Below, in pieces: positions 11,646-22,257 of a stretch of 64,000 bases of DNA. The stretch comes from Toxorhynchites rutilus septentrionalis. Lineage: Eukaryota; Arthropoda; Insecta; Diptera; Culicidae. Location: contig NC_073746.1 in NCBI RefSeq assembly GCF_029784135.1, positions 259,198,994 to 259,262,993 on the forward strand. Direction: 5' to 3'. The notes under the pieces were generated by a model that did not search any database, had not been told where the DNA came from, and saw only the letters and a program-made list of their open reading frames with translations. Position numbers and translations under genes: made by a program. The number at the start of each line of letters is the position of its first letter. Position 1 is the first letter of the stretch.

Positions 11646-11974
11646 TTGCAATTAATTTCATTTATTGTTATCGAACTTACTGTTTCGCTGCATCAAATTG
11701 TTCCTCTTCTGTAGGCGAACAGATCTTTACTGCACACTACACGAAAAGTTTGTTTAATTTGCGAAAAAAAACCTTAAAACCACTATCGAAAAATTCACAT
11801 TTTCTGACAATCAAATGTTCATGCTACCGTTTCTCTCCACCTGTTAAAGTTTACGTTAGGCACTAACGAAGGAGATGACATTATAAAAATCCAAGTTGAG
11901 TCATACTTTTAGAGATAATGGGGTGGTACAAATCACCCCGTATGACCAACTCACCCCGTGTTACCCTAAATGAA

Positions 11975-12140
11975 GGTAAGGTAAGGTATTGTATTATAGA
12001 GATTTTGAACTTTTGCAGTTCATTCGTCTCTAGCCTTGAGAATGGCCCTTTGAAAACTCTACTCTACTCCAGCGCTACCACCTCCACCCTCTTGCCTTGA
12101 GAAAGGCACTCGTCCAGCAACGATGTTGTCCAGTCGATGT
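11975..12140 (-). repeat. Dispersed repeat with AGAGACGAATGAACTGC motif, copy 1
   Basis: The reverse complement matches 60150-60315 and, in part, 55220-55335: the ATCGTTGCTGGACGAG, GGCGGAGGTGGTAGCGC and AGAGACGAATGAACTGC blocks occur in the same order. No coding potential recognised. Confidence 0.6.
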
Positions 12141-12159
12141 CCACGCAAGATGATGGCTG

Positions 12160-12300
12160 ACCCTAAATGAAGCTCGATTGAGCTAATATTTTGCATTGGG
12201 TCTATTATCGTGCAAATCAACATTTCGCAGCAAGTTCCGAATGAAAAATCGAGATAGCTATTTTTATTGGCACCTAAAACCATACGTTTTTCATCGTATT
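12160..12300 (+). repeat. Dispersed repeat R, copy 2 (partial)
   Basis: It contains AAGTTCCGAATGAAAAATCG and TATTTTTATTGGCACC, both shared with 28745-29545. It abuts the transposase relic that follows. Confidence 0.5.
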
Positions 12301-12304
12301 ACGA

Positions 12305-13230
12305 AAAAAAAAACTAAGTCGCAGAATGTCGATTTTTGACAAAATTTTTTTGTTGAAATTTGTAGCTTCCGTACACTTCCTGGATGCCGCTGATCAATTC
12401 TTCCTGAAATCTGACATGTCCCGACACACTGTTCCGCCTTTCCTGAATATACCCTTGACAATCGCCGAGTTACATTTAATTGGTCGCAGTTGGACACAAT
12501 TTGGTGGATTGATGTCTTTTTTCGACGCACATAAAGTTGTTTTCAGCAAATCATTAGAGAGAAGATTTGGAGTGATGAGCCGTTCCCAAATCTGGCCAGA
12601 ATAAAGAAGGCAGATCATGCTTTATGTACAATGAAAGCAATATCTTTTCAACCATTCGTTCAAATAAATTTGAGAATTTATGGTCCATTTTGTAAGAAAA
12701 GTAGAAGATCGCATGCCACATGTGCAAATGGCTTTCCATACTAGTACCTTTTGGCCGAATTTTTCACCCCAACAGTCGTATCCATCGGTAGACTCTCCCC
12801 ATGATTCAGTGTAAAACCGAGGCCCCGGCAGCGTTCTGGAGTCTTTGACATATGTCTCGTCGTCGCTTTAGAGCGATGTTACTGTTCCGGAGATTGTTTG
12901 GGTACTTTCTGCTTCTTGTAAGTTTTCAAATCATGTCGCTTCTCAATCCGTTGAATCATTCCTATGCTTGTAGAAAATTTCTTGGCCATGTTACGAATTG
13001 AGGCAGATCGATGCTTACGAATATATTACGACATTCTGGTCCAATTCGAGGTCACTAGAAACGGGTCCACGTTCAGATTCAGATCTTCTTGGTAGATCCT
13101 CCAGGAAACACTCATTGCCAAACTTCTCAATTATTCGCTCCGCACTCCCCGGGCGAATTTTCCTTTTCGTGATTTGATTGTATGTTACAAATGCGTAAAA
13201 CTTTTATTTTAGTTTCCGATTCGATTTGCA
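12305..13230 (-). pseudogene. Tc1/mariner-superfamily transposase relic (DD37E-like)
   Basis: The reverse strand carries, in order and in several frames: DDETYVKDSRTLPGPRF (first catalytic Asp region), WGEKFGQKVLVWKAI, FWPDLGTAHHSK (second Asp), and INPPNCVQLRPIK, where the catalytic Glu would follow RPI and is Lys here. This is the layout of IS630-Tc1-mariner cut-and-paste transposases of the DD37E/D37 type. Stops and frameshifts are numerous and the catalytic Glu is lost, so it is dead. An HTH-like N-terminal part lies at 13200-12980 (KRKIRPGSAERIIEKFG). Family is confident, subfamily less so. Confidence 0.7.
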
Positions 13231-13924
13231 GCTTCTTCAAAACCTTACAACTTTACAAACGTAAACAAGTGACCTGTAGTAATTTTTTTGGCAAGTGAAC
13301 AACACATGCTGTGAATGCACGTCCAGAAAATATACACCCGTGTGAGTAATAACGTATCAATTGTTTGAGATTACTTTTCGATATACTCCTTAATCGGAAT
13401 GAACCAAGTCTGATGAGTAAATTGTATAGAGTAGTGCGGGACAAAGGGGTGAAAGGAACTGTTGTCGTCCAATAACTTTTGAAAAAGAATCAACTAGGGC
13501 TCAGTTTGCTTACACAATAGTAACTAAATATATTACCTTCGAAACGTAATCCACAAATACTTCGATTTTTGTCTGTATTATAATACAAATTGACAAATGC
13601 GAACATCGCACTTATTGAACTCAGATCTTGAGATAACATGTAACAAAAATCAAGTATTTATCAATAATAGCTGGTGAAACCATCATCTAAGAGTGGGTGG
13701 GATATTGATGGAGGTTTCGAGAAAACGCACGATGCATCCTCAGATAGCTAGATGTCCAATATCTTCCCGAGTTGCGTAATGTGGTTGGATCTGAAGGATT
13801 TTGTTGGTTTCCCCAAAAACAAACACCAGGCACCATCAACAATCGCGTTGTCCAATGGCCTGCAATGGTTGGCCTGTTTCTTAGACTGATCACTCTCTAA
13901 TACTTGTCCAAACTGCCCAAGGTA
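13231..13924. other. Spacer, no gene recognised
   Basis: The sequence just after 13231 may include the 5' part of the transposon. No inverted terminus could be assigned. The remainder has no recognisable feature. Confidence 0.3.
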
Positions 13925-14182
13925 CAGTAATTTATATTAATGCGACATTTTGCTAATTGGGCAGACCTGTAATGCGACAGGTTTAATTGAACATTTTTAC
14001 CTCTAATTGGACATTTTTGTAAACATCGAGCTCGGGGCCCAAATTATGGCCCCACATTGAAGGTCACCACCAGACGTCGACAATGTACCACTCACATCGA
14101 AAATGTCCAATTAAAGGTCAAAATCGCCTCCAATGCGACACTGAATGGTACTGCGGCATGTCGCATCAAATGTAAATTACTG
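13925..14182. mobile_element. TA-flanked MITE, complete copy
   Basis: 258 bp with terminal inverted repeats: the left CAGTAATTTATATTAATGCG mirrors the right end ATGTAAATTACTG. TA dinucleotides flank it (13923-13924 and 14183-14184). Internal GCGACA motifs recur. It is the best-preserved member here; relatives lie at 6174-6399 and, deleted, at 37490-37607 and 56115-56225. A non-autonomous Tc1/mariner-type element is likely. Confidence 0.85.
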
Positions 14183-14184
14183 TA

Positions 14185-15717
14185 CTCGGGATATATAGAG
14201 ATACCATCCATTCTGATTTAACAGGATATGTCCTGATTTTGATATCTTTTTGGGGCGTCCTGATTCATTTTTTTGTAAGATTTGTCCTGATTTTCATAAA
14301 AATTAAAATTTTTACGCGCTCGCAAAACTTTTTTGACTAAAGCTGTGCGAGCGTGTAAAGAGTGACATTTACATCTTCCACAGGATCTTCCATCTGTTTT
14401 CATCCAGAGTTTCCGCTTCACCGGCTACGATGTTGTTCTTGTGTTTTGTTTCGATATTACGTTAATTTTTTAAATGTCTAAACAGAAGCGTAATTTTATC
14501 GAAGAGCTCTGGAAATATCATCTGTTTCTCAGAAGGACGTGATGGCTAACTGCGGTATTTTTGTCATTTTGTTGAGGCAGAAGTTTGAAATGACCAATGA
14601 ATCATTACAGGTAAATCTGATTTGTAAGAAATGGTAAGGAGTTGTATCCAGGACACGACCGCATATTCGACGTAAAACTACGGAATTATAGTGTGCAATC
14701 CACTTGTTAATCTCTTCGAATATTCTTTTACAATGCATCGAAAGTTTTGAAATAACTTTTTAGATATTCAGTTATTTTTACTACTTCAGTAGAAAGCTCA
14801 AAATCGTCAACGCGAATTCACCTTCTCGCTCCAAAAACAAATATCCCCGCTCAGTCTGTGCTGCCGGTCCGTACTGAGAACCCGCTATGTCTCACAATAT
14901 AAAAATTTCGTGTATTTGTCGGCTCATGCCGGTACGTGTCTGATAAAACCGTGTTTGTTCACTGTGTACAACATACTTCATAGCAAATCCTTATTGCATT
15001 CAACCAGGGGTTAGACATCAATTGAATATAGGCTACTCAAAATCAAAATCAATATGGCGTCATTTTTTTACCAACATATCATTTGCGAGGATTGAAATCG
15101 TTGAAATCACGGAGATAGTAAAAATAAAGAAAAATGCGCTGCTTTATTTCTAACTGCATGAGCGATTTTCATATTTCGGTTTCACATGGAGGTGTTCACA
15201 TTTAACATGGAGTTTAAAGTTAGCCACTATTCGACTATATAACCGGACCGAGTTGTAAACAACAGTAATTGACAGAACCAAAATGTCAATGAACCGCAAC
15301 AATATTGGGTGCACTGGCAATATGAGGGATTTGACGTTTTAGTCATACCCCTGCATTCAACAATTATCAACTTTTGCACAGAATTTTTGCACTGAGCTGC
15401 ACGAGTAGAAATATTTCCTATCGATTGATGCAAATATCTCAGCAAACTACCGAGAAATGGCGAAGCTTAGATCGCAGTTGTTCCGTCCTCCTCGCTCATT
15501 GCCCGTACTACGAACGTAGCATTTGATTCGTGTATATCAGCATTTTTGGGTTCTTCTATAACAAATTACTGTAAAGAGAATCGTCGAAAGCTCACAGCGC
15601 TTTTCGTTTATTAGGTTCCGTCCTCACTTTACGATTGAACTGCGCTGCCAACTCGCACCAGAATTTAAAATTCCCACTCAGGTATCAATCACAAACTATA
15701 AACACTTTTGCTTCTAT
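14185..15717. other. Spacer with local TCCTGATTTT repeats
   Basis: 14215-14300 repeats GTCCTGATTTT three times. Near 14645-14690 is the ACACGACCGCATATTCGACG fragment shared with 52817-52880. No gene recognised. Confidence 0.35.
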
Positions 15718-15790
15718 ATTTCCGCGTGAGGTGGGATCGAAGCCCACAACATGCAACAGTAAGGTTTTCCTACTGGGATTTGAAAGCATC
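15718..15790 (-). mobile_element. tRNA-like fragment, possible SINE relic
   Basis: The reverse strand has GTGGGCTTCGATCCCAC, which looks like a tRNA T-arm with B box, preceded by a plausible A-box region. No SINE body or duplication is visible. Confidence 0.3.
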
Positions 15791-16355
15791 CTTCCATGAA
15801 ATATACGTTGTATCTAAATAAATGCAGTGTATATCTATATTCCAAAATCCTGGATACTCTTCCATATTCACACTAGCACTAAAATTTCCCGTATGCATCT
15901 TTTTTGTAGTAGCGCACTTTGATACAGAGGGCTTCCGCTTCCTCTTTATGAACCATTCTACAGTATCTGTTGATAATTTTCTGGGAGAACTCGAATTTTG
16001 ATATGATACAAAAAATTGATGTTTTCAGGTGAAATGAATCGTAGTGAGGGTGATATCGACAACCTTTCGGGTGAAACCGACACCCTGAATGAAAACTTGT
16101 TAGAATAATTTCAAATTATTAAGAGGTTATCTATATACTATGTGGACACTTTAAGACCTCAGCTTAGGTGAACATCCACGTGAAATGTGCCGATGAACGT
16201 TGAACGAAGGGATACCATGAGCTTTTGGCTGATTTTGATTTTGAGATTTTGGCTGTTTTATCAGTTCAGCTCAGCCGTTTTGTCTTTCGAATATAAACAC
16301 AAGGCATCTTCGAAAAGTAAAAACGCATTTTTCCTGTCTGTGAAACACAAAACCA
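15791..16355. other. Spacer, no gene recognised
   Basis: Around 16045-16085 a GGTGAAACCGACACCCTGA motif occurs that is inverse to the GTGTCGG motifs of the next feature, suggesting one element with inverted ends. No coding potential. Confidence 0.3.
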
Positions 16356-16770
16356 GGTGTCGGTTTTACCCCGACTGAAGGTGTCGGTGTTACCCCGAAT
16401 GGACTCGAAATTTCAAAACAATGTTTTCAAGCATTGATAAGCAACAACACCACCTACCGTCTTACAAACTACACTGAACAATGATCTAGGATAAATTAAG
16501 CTCATAAAAGTATCGAATGTTCCAAAATTTTCCGACTTGAACACTTAAATTCCACGAGCGAAATTAGACTGTCTCCTGTTTGCTAACCGGTCCTGTTTTG
16601 TTGTTTGTTTGGACAGCAAAACGATTTCCGCAGCTGTGGGGTGACTCGAAACGTAAAAAATGACAAGAGTGTACAGAGGCCATCGGAAAATTTTCAAAAA
16701 AATTCTTTTAACTAAAAAAAACTGGGAGTGTCGGTTTTACCCACAGTGTCGGTTTTTCCCTGATTTCCCC
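16356..16770 (+). repeat. Short interspersed GTGTCGGTTTTACCC motifs
   Basis: GTGTCGGTTTTACCCC or close variants occur at about 16356, 16381, 16727 and 16741. With the inverse motif near 16070 they may mark the ends of a decayed element. No known function. Confidence 0.45.
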
Positions 16771-16964
16771 CACGGAAAAATAAAAATTGTCAGCGGCGTT
16801 AATACGTAAGTACTAGTATTTGTAGTAAGTAAATCTAGATACAAAGTAAGCAAGTAAATATAATGTTTTCTAGTAAACAAGTGAGTATTTTTTCATAATT
16901 CATGATTTTTCTCTACAATGAATAATGCCTAAAAACTTCTGACAAAAATTTTTTTTCGAGATGT
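16771..16964. other. Spacer, nothing recognised
   Basis: AT-rich with no feature that I can support. Confidence 0.3.
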
Positions 16965-17245
16965 TACTAGATCTCGACGTTTCATGTAATTTTAAGACAT
17001 TTGGCATCGAAATTTTGTTTTCGAAAACCCCGATTTCCTTTACTCCTCTTGGGTAATATTTCGATTTTCAAAAAATTCAAACTTTGACCGCTTTGCGCCA
17101 CTCTCCCTTAAGTCCGATTGAGCTGAATTTTGACATAGGGTGTTTTTTCGAGGTGGTGAATATTTTGTATAGGGTATCTTTTTGAAATTTTAGAGTCGAC
17201 TTTTTCCCATACATTCATTGGCACCCTAATGTATATGCTTATAGA
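16965..17245 (-). repeat. Dispersed repeat R, copy 3
   Basis: The reverse complement begins TAGGGTGCCAATGAATG and includes GGACTTAAGGGAGAGTGGCG and AAATGTCTTAAAATTACATG, shared with 10722-11060 and 28745-29545. Confidence 0.55.
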
Positions 17246-17364
17246 AATAGTCAAGATTTCAACGGTATGGTTGAATGAATAAAAATAAATAAGTGAGAAT
17301 GAAAAAAAAAACAATTGTTACCGCTAAAAACGATACGATTTATCATCATTATTTTCGGTAGATA

Positions 17365-17568
17365 TTTGGTAGATTTATACGAGTTTCGGATTCAATCCCG
17401 TTCTAACTAAAGATTCTTCATTAAGGAAATTTCGTCCAACTCGCACTGGTACATGCGTGTTCTCGAACTCAAAATATAGTCAAGGTATTCCACGCTTAAT
17501 TCGAATGACGCACATATTACTACGTTGAGAAGGCGATGTTCCTTTTAAAACGTTAATACCATCTGAAA
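17365..17568 (+). mobile_element. Diverged Feilai-like SINE relic
   Basis: From GATTCAATCCCGTTCT (B-box region) through ACATGCGTGTTCTCGA to ATTACTACGTTGAGAAGGCG, the sequence follows the body of the SINE at 661-940 in the same order, with many substitutions. The A-box end is not recognisable. Confidence 0.55.
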
Positions 17569-17638
17569 ACAAGAATAGAAAATACATGTTTTGACGTAGG
17601 ACTACGTCTTTCATTTATGTACCGGGGTGCTAGTTTAA

Positions 17639-18371
17639 GGGGGTATTCTAGTGTAGAGACACGAATTTCGGACGTTTTTTCGAACTCCGTAAAAATTAAA
17701 CAAAGAATATTTTTACTATCCATTATATCATTATTCGTTTATCTATCTTTCAACAATAAAACAAAAATAGGACGGAAAAAAAATATTCATAATTAGAATA
17801 GTTACATGCTGGTGAAGTGAGGGTGTTCAAAAAAAAGTTGTGCCATGGCGTACACGATTCCAGTCCTTCTGGTTATCTGAAACAAAAAAATCGAACAGAT
17901 TCTGAATCAGTAAAGATGTCGCTATGGCATGAACCTCGGACAAGTAAAAAACATGGGTTTTAACAAAATGGCGGCCGTTTGAAAACAAAAATGCTGTTTA
18001 AAACGTCTTTTTTTGCGTTTACCGATTTTTTAAAAATAGTAAAATTAAAAAGTTATAATTTTTTATTGGTTCATGCGATAGAGAGATGTATGCAGATTAT
18101 TTTCATATAAATTTGACATAAATCGGTTCAGTAGAACTTGAGATATCGTGTACGCCAGTTAGAAAAAAACTAGTTCCGAGAGAAACGCGTTTGAAGTTCA
18201 TTGTGATGGCCGTAACAGGTTAGATACCACATCACTAAGATGGCTCTAACTAGGTAAATAATAGGATTTTCGATAAGTCCTTTCTAGAGTATATTCTTGA
18301 ATGCCTAAACTACAGAAATATGGTAAAAAAAAAATTTCGATTTTTTCAGATTTCTAGACTAGAATACCCCC
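17639..18371. mobile_element. TTAA-flanked MITE
   Basis: 733 bp flanked by TTAA on both sides (17635-17638, 18372-18375). The terminal inverted repeat starts GGGGGTATTCTAGT (14 bp exact, then partial). The TTAA duplication is the hallmark of the piggyBac superfamily, although the terminal bases are not the classical CCC. The insertion interrupts the 5' region of the surrounding element exactly where its relatives at 48473, 56863 and 58846 are continuous. A second copy, inverted and itself interrupted, lies at 48185-50828. Confidence 0.85.
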
Positions 18372-19145
18372 TTAATGTTTCGAAAACGAGAGAGTGACGC
18401 TGGAGTGCAAGTTAATACCTATTTACCGAATGATAAAAGGTCAAAGAGTTATACGATTGTCACTTATTGGTCCAAAAAATAGTTTCAATAGCTTAAAAAT
18501 TGCTTTGAAACGGACTATTGAAATCATAACAATCTAGCTCATTGATGATGTTTGCTTTTGTGGTGATCGAAGTGTGTTCCCGAACACGGGCGCTAAATCA
18601 AGGCACCTGGAGAAACCGTAAAAGCAGACTCGGAAATCCACTCAGTTATAATTGTACAGCGTTTGGAGTAGATTATTGCTGCTGTGGCGAATCTAGCTTC
18701 GTTCATCGTTTTAACACCGGGATCGTTAAAAGGTCTCCCTTAGGCCAGAAGGGAATCCATTGGGAGAAAAGTGGTACCACTGAAAAGGTGACTAAGAAAG
18801 TACCAGCATCGAAAATTGTTTCCGCTTGAGACATCGGAGTAGCCGTCACACACACATACACACGCTCAACTCTTTTCGTTTGGTGGTATCGAGTTAGTAT
18901 TAACTGCTGGCGGGCATCGAGCGTCGAGGACAAAAAACGGAAAAGATGTCATCGTTGCTGATAAATAATCTGTCAGTTCTGTTTAAAACTTAGAATTGTG
19001 TTGAAGCGAAAGAGTTTATTTAGTTCTCTTTTTAAAATATGACACTGCGAGCAAATACTTGTTTTTGTATTTTATGTTTGAGAACTAGTAACACGCAATG
19101 TATTATTTATTATGTATTGGGCAAACATAAGAAAGCCAAATAATA

Positions 19146-20270
19146 TAATCTATATATATATATAAAAATCTCGTCACGATTTTCGTGGTCGAACTCCTCC
19201 GAAACGGCGCGATCGATTTTTATGAAAGAAGCCAGAAAAAAATCTTTAATAAACGGTCATACTTTTTATGAACATGTGGTTAGAGGAGACGACCCAACAA
19301 GCAAAGTTGACGCGATGAGGACAACATCATTATCCGATGCAGTGAACTGTGTCAATAATTTATGGTCGACACATACGCAAAGGTAGATAGAGAACGACTG
19401 CGATTCCTACGACGCAATCAACAGAAGTGGCGTGAGAAATAATATGTTCACTTGCGAGACGCTATCATGAGCAACACCGACACAGCCTTCACTATTGCCA
19501 GGCCAAAACGCATGCAATGTCGAATCAAACAAAAATTAAGCTTCTAATGGGCTCCATTACCACATTACACTTATACGGTTTCACACGTTGCTGGATACAT
19601 TCAGATGAATGGCAAGTGCGAGAATTACTTCATACGCACATTTTTGTTTTGGTTTTCTGTGATCCGTTCAGCTCAAGTCCAATCGGGTTGTACAAATGTG
19701 CCACAAAATTCGACACAGATGTCATTGTAGTTCGTGTTCCTTTTTTGCTGAATGGATAATGGTAATAAATTTTCGGATGAGAGAAACACGCTTTTAAAAT
19801 AAAAATTATGTATGAAAATACTCTGCCAAAATAATTGAAATATGCTCTAATATATGTTCTGTATAATGTGCGGGGAAACATATTGAACAAAAATTGTCTC
19901 TGATAATGCTTTTAAATTATGGATAGAGTTTTGCCGGAATGCAAGGAGATTTATAGAGAAAAAGTTAAGTAGGGTTAGGACTAAGTTTCCAAGGTATTCA
20001 AACATCTTTGAGGAAAAATTTTCATTCATATTTTAACAATGCAAAATTACTTTCGGTTCTGCTAAGAATTTTTCACCAACGAGCCAGTAATTGAACGAAA
20101 TCATTATAGATTTCCTTTATTTCAATTTTCTACTTTGCTACAAATTGTTAGAACAGACACACACACCTACACTTATGCATTAGTTATTGTTCATTTAACG
20201 ACCAAAATATTGTTACTAGAAAAATGGCAGAACAACGTTTGCCGGGTCAGCTAGTATATATAATATAATA
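19146..20270 (+). mobile_element. Helitron-like element with TATATA flanks
   Basis: The left end contains AAAATCTCGTCACGATTTTC and CTCCTCCGAAACGGCGCGAT. The right end is the inverse of CTAGCTGACCCGGCAAACG. Both are, from memory, paired termini of arthropod Helitron-like repeats. Inside, 19365-19500 reads as Rep/helicase coding relic, which supports the assignment. It is inserted in a TA-rich stretch within the element at 17593-20643. Confidence 0.6.
19365..19500 (+). pseudogene. Helitron Rep/helicase fragment
   Basis: The translation includes TYAKVDRERLRFLRRNQQKW, then a stop, then YVHLRDAIMSNTDTAF. The block matches the minus-strand relic at 4264-4410 (YAKVESERLRFL, LRDAIMS). It belongs to the N-terminal region of Helitron replication proteins. 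The frame is broken and only about 45 codons remain. Confidence 0.6.
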
Positions 20271-20643
20271 GAAGTAAATCTTGTACCAATTTTGCGTGAT
20301 TGCTTCTTTTGCTGAATATTTTACCTTTGTTACATACAAGTTGTTCGACAACGAATCTGCTTTGCTAGCCGTATCTTGCATCACCCACGTATAAATTATG
20401 ACTCAGATGAGGTTTCAAGCAGATCCGTATTTATAGATTTTTGTGATTTCAATAATTTGTTGTTGTCTTTTGTTATAAAGACTTAAAACTTCTTCAGCTC
20501 ATTCGACTCTATCAATAGTTGGCAAGGCTATATACTCGTGGATATTTTAACTTCAAACTTCAAACTTCAAACAAATGAACACTTAACCAACGATAGTCCT
20601 ACGTTAGCCTGGCGGTTGTACCACAGATATAATCCACTTCCTG

Positions 20644-21118
20644 TTTTTCTCCGAATTGTATGTAAAATGAAGCTGTATATCCACATCTGGCATCCCTGGT
20701 CGCAAATAACGTATACAAAGAAGCGAATGTTGTGTATATCGAAACACCAAACCATTAAACCAGGCTTTCGAGTCTCGTCCTATTCTCAAATTTCAGCAAC
20801 AGGGCACTCACTAAGAAGCTCAGTTTTTACTGTCAAGCTGAAGCTCACCGTGTGTTAGTATTGTGATGATATTCTTCTAACGCTTTTGAACTGGCTTTGC
20901 AATGATCACCAAAAATAATCAAAGTACAAAATTTGTAGATCATCTTTGTGTGAGTACCATCAATTGATACTTACGACAAATCGCGGCTCTGCTCCTTCTT
21001 CACCTGTCTTGAGAAACACAATGCTCTCCCGTTCGACGCTCTCCGGTAACGATGTTGCTTCGATGAACACCAAACGAGAAGTGGTGTGGCTTCATACTTT
21101 CTTTCCTTCTTTGTTTTC
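20644..21118. other. Spacer, no gene recognised
   Basis: No feature that I can support. 21000-21100 weakly resembles the ACGATGTTG-containing repeat near 12100. Confidence 0.3.
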
Positions 21119-22215
21119 TAGAGGCTTTAAGGTGAAGGTGGAAGGAAGCCATCGTAGTAGTATAGGTAAAAGCACGCGTGAAAATGGGTTAATAGTGTTT
21201 GTGAGAGAAGAGCAAAGCGCGCGTAAAAAATCAATTCACTAATCAGACTGTGTGGCGTGTATTTGCATATGAAGTAAAATTCTGATTATACGCGAGTGTA
21301 ACATGAGCAAATTTTCGTACTAACAGGTTCTTCCGCACAGTAACTCGACATTGATAATTCCTTAATATTTTCATTCGTTGATCGTTTTGTTTTTACATAT
21401 CCACGTTGGATAGCCTTAACGCTTTTCTTTCTTTGGCCGAGGCATTTTGATTGAATGTAATACTTTTCCGTTCACCATTTTTGAAAGTATAGGCAGCCGT
21501 GGTAGTTTTCCGAGCTTTGCAATACAATTTTCTTTACCAATGTTAAAGTTGCTAAAACTTACATTATAGACCTATTAAACAAGAAAAAAAATAATTGTAT
21601 TGATGTCAACACAATTTTATTTTATTGATTTTCATGACATGAAACGCTATGGAATAACATTTTTTGAGTGGTTTTTTTTTTTTTGTAGCTGTTTCGATGA
21701 CATCAGTGTCGAAAAAAATAACGATGTTTTCACCAATACAAACAAAAGGAGGCGATCTGGCGTAGCGGTAACATCCATACCTCTCACGCTAAAGGTCACG
21801 AGTTCAATTCTCACTCCCGACATTCTTCCGAAATGGAAGGTAAAAGTGACGAACCAGCCAAATGTGTTGAAAGTCACTATAATACAGAAATAAAAAAAAA
21901 AAAAATAAAAAATACCAACAAAACCATTGTAGAAAATTGCAAGATTAAAATTTAACTTTCAGAGCACTAGCTCGAGTATTCCGACGTTTTCCACTATACA
22001 TCGCGACGGCAGATGAAAATCTCATATCTTGTGAGTAATCGATTAAAGTTTTGTTGATATTACTTGATGGGAAGTGTGCGAAAACGATTATTTCCTTCAC
22101 ACTATTTCACAAAATAATTGATTTACGGGCAGCGGTGAGGGAGGGAGATGAAAGAAATAAGCGCCATTGTGGCTTCCTTCCACCTTCATCTTAAACTTTC
22201 AGTTCATTCGCCTCT
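21119..22215. mobile_element. Fold-back element with AAGGTGGAAGGAAGCCA arms
   Basis: The left arm (about 21119-21156) reads TAGAGGC, then GGTGAAGGTGGAAGGAAGCC. The right arm (about 22166-22215) is its inverse, with an inserted GAATGAACTGAA motif. About 1.1 kb lies between, including a SINE at 21748-21910. Arms are imperfect and the target duplication is not clear. Confidence 0.5.
21748..21910 (+). mobile_element. Short tRNA-derived SINE with A-rich tail and target duplication
   Basis: The A-box-like TGGCGTAGCGGTAAC (21758-21772) and B-box-like GAGTTCAATTCTC (21799-21811) precede a short body and an A-rich tail (about 21890-21910). It is flanked by AATACAAACAAAA (21735-21747) and AATACCAACAAAA (21911-21923), a 13-bp duplication with one mismatch. 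This is the expected product of LINE-driven retroposition. Confidence 0.8.
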
Positions 22216-22257
22216 AACATGTGGCTTCAAATCGCGAATGGCTTATTTATATCAAAC

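Larger units (their letters stand above)
17593..20643 (+). mobile_element. T-run family element, promoter-type cargo, with nested insertions
   Basis: The left palindrome GACGTAGGACTACGTC (17593-17608) is preceded by T4. The right end (about 20594-20643) is the hairpin-type terminus ending CCACTTCCTG and followed by T5. Two later insertions sit inside: a TTAA MITE (17639-18371) and a Helitron-like element (19146-20270). Without these the element is about 1.2 kb, similar to the one at 48473-50092. The segment at 18520-18840 corresponds to the cargo of 48700-48940 and 57095-57320. It may retain a degraded H3 5' region (see findings). No transposase is present. Confidence 0.65.

Noticed and set aside
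17639..18371. Autonomous piggyBac transposon
   Set aside because: TTAA target and inverted ends fit, but no transposase frame and only 733 bp.
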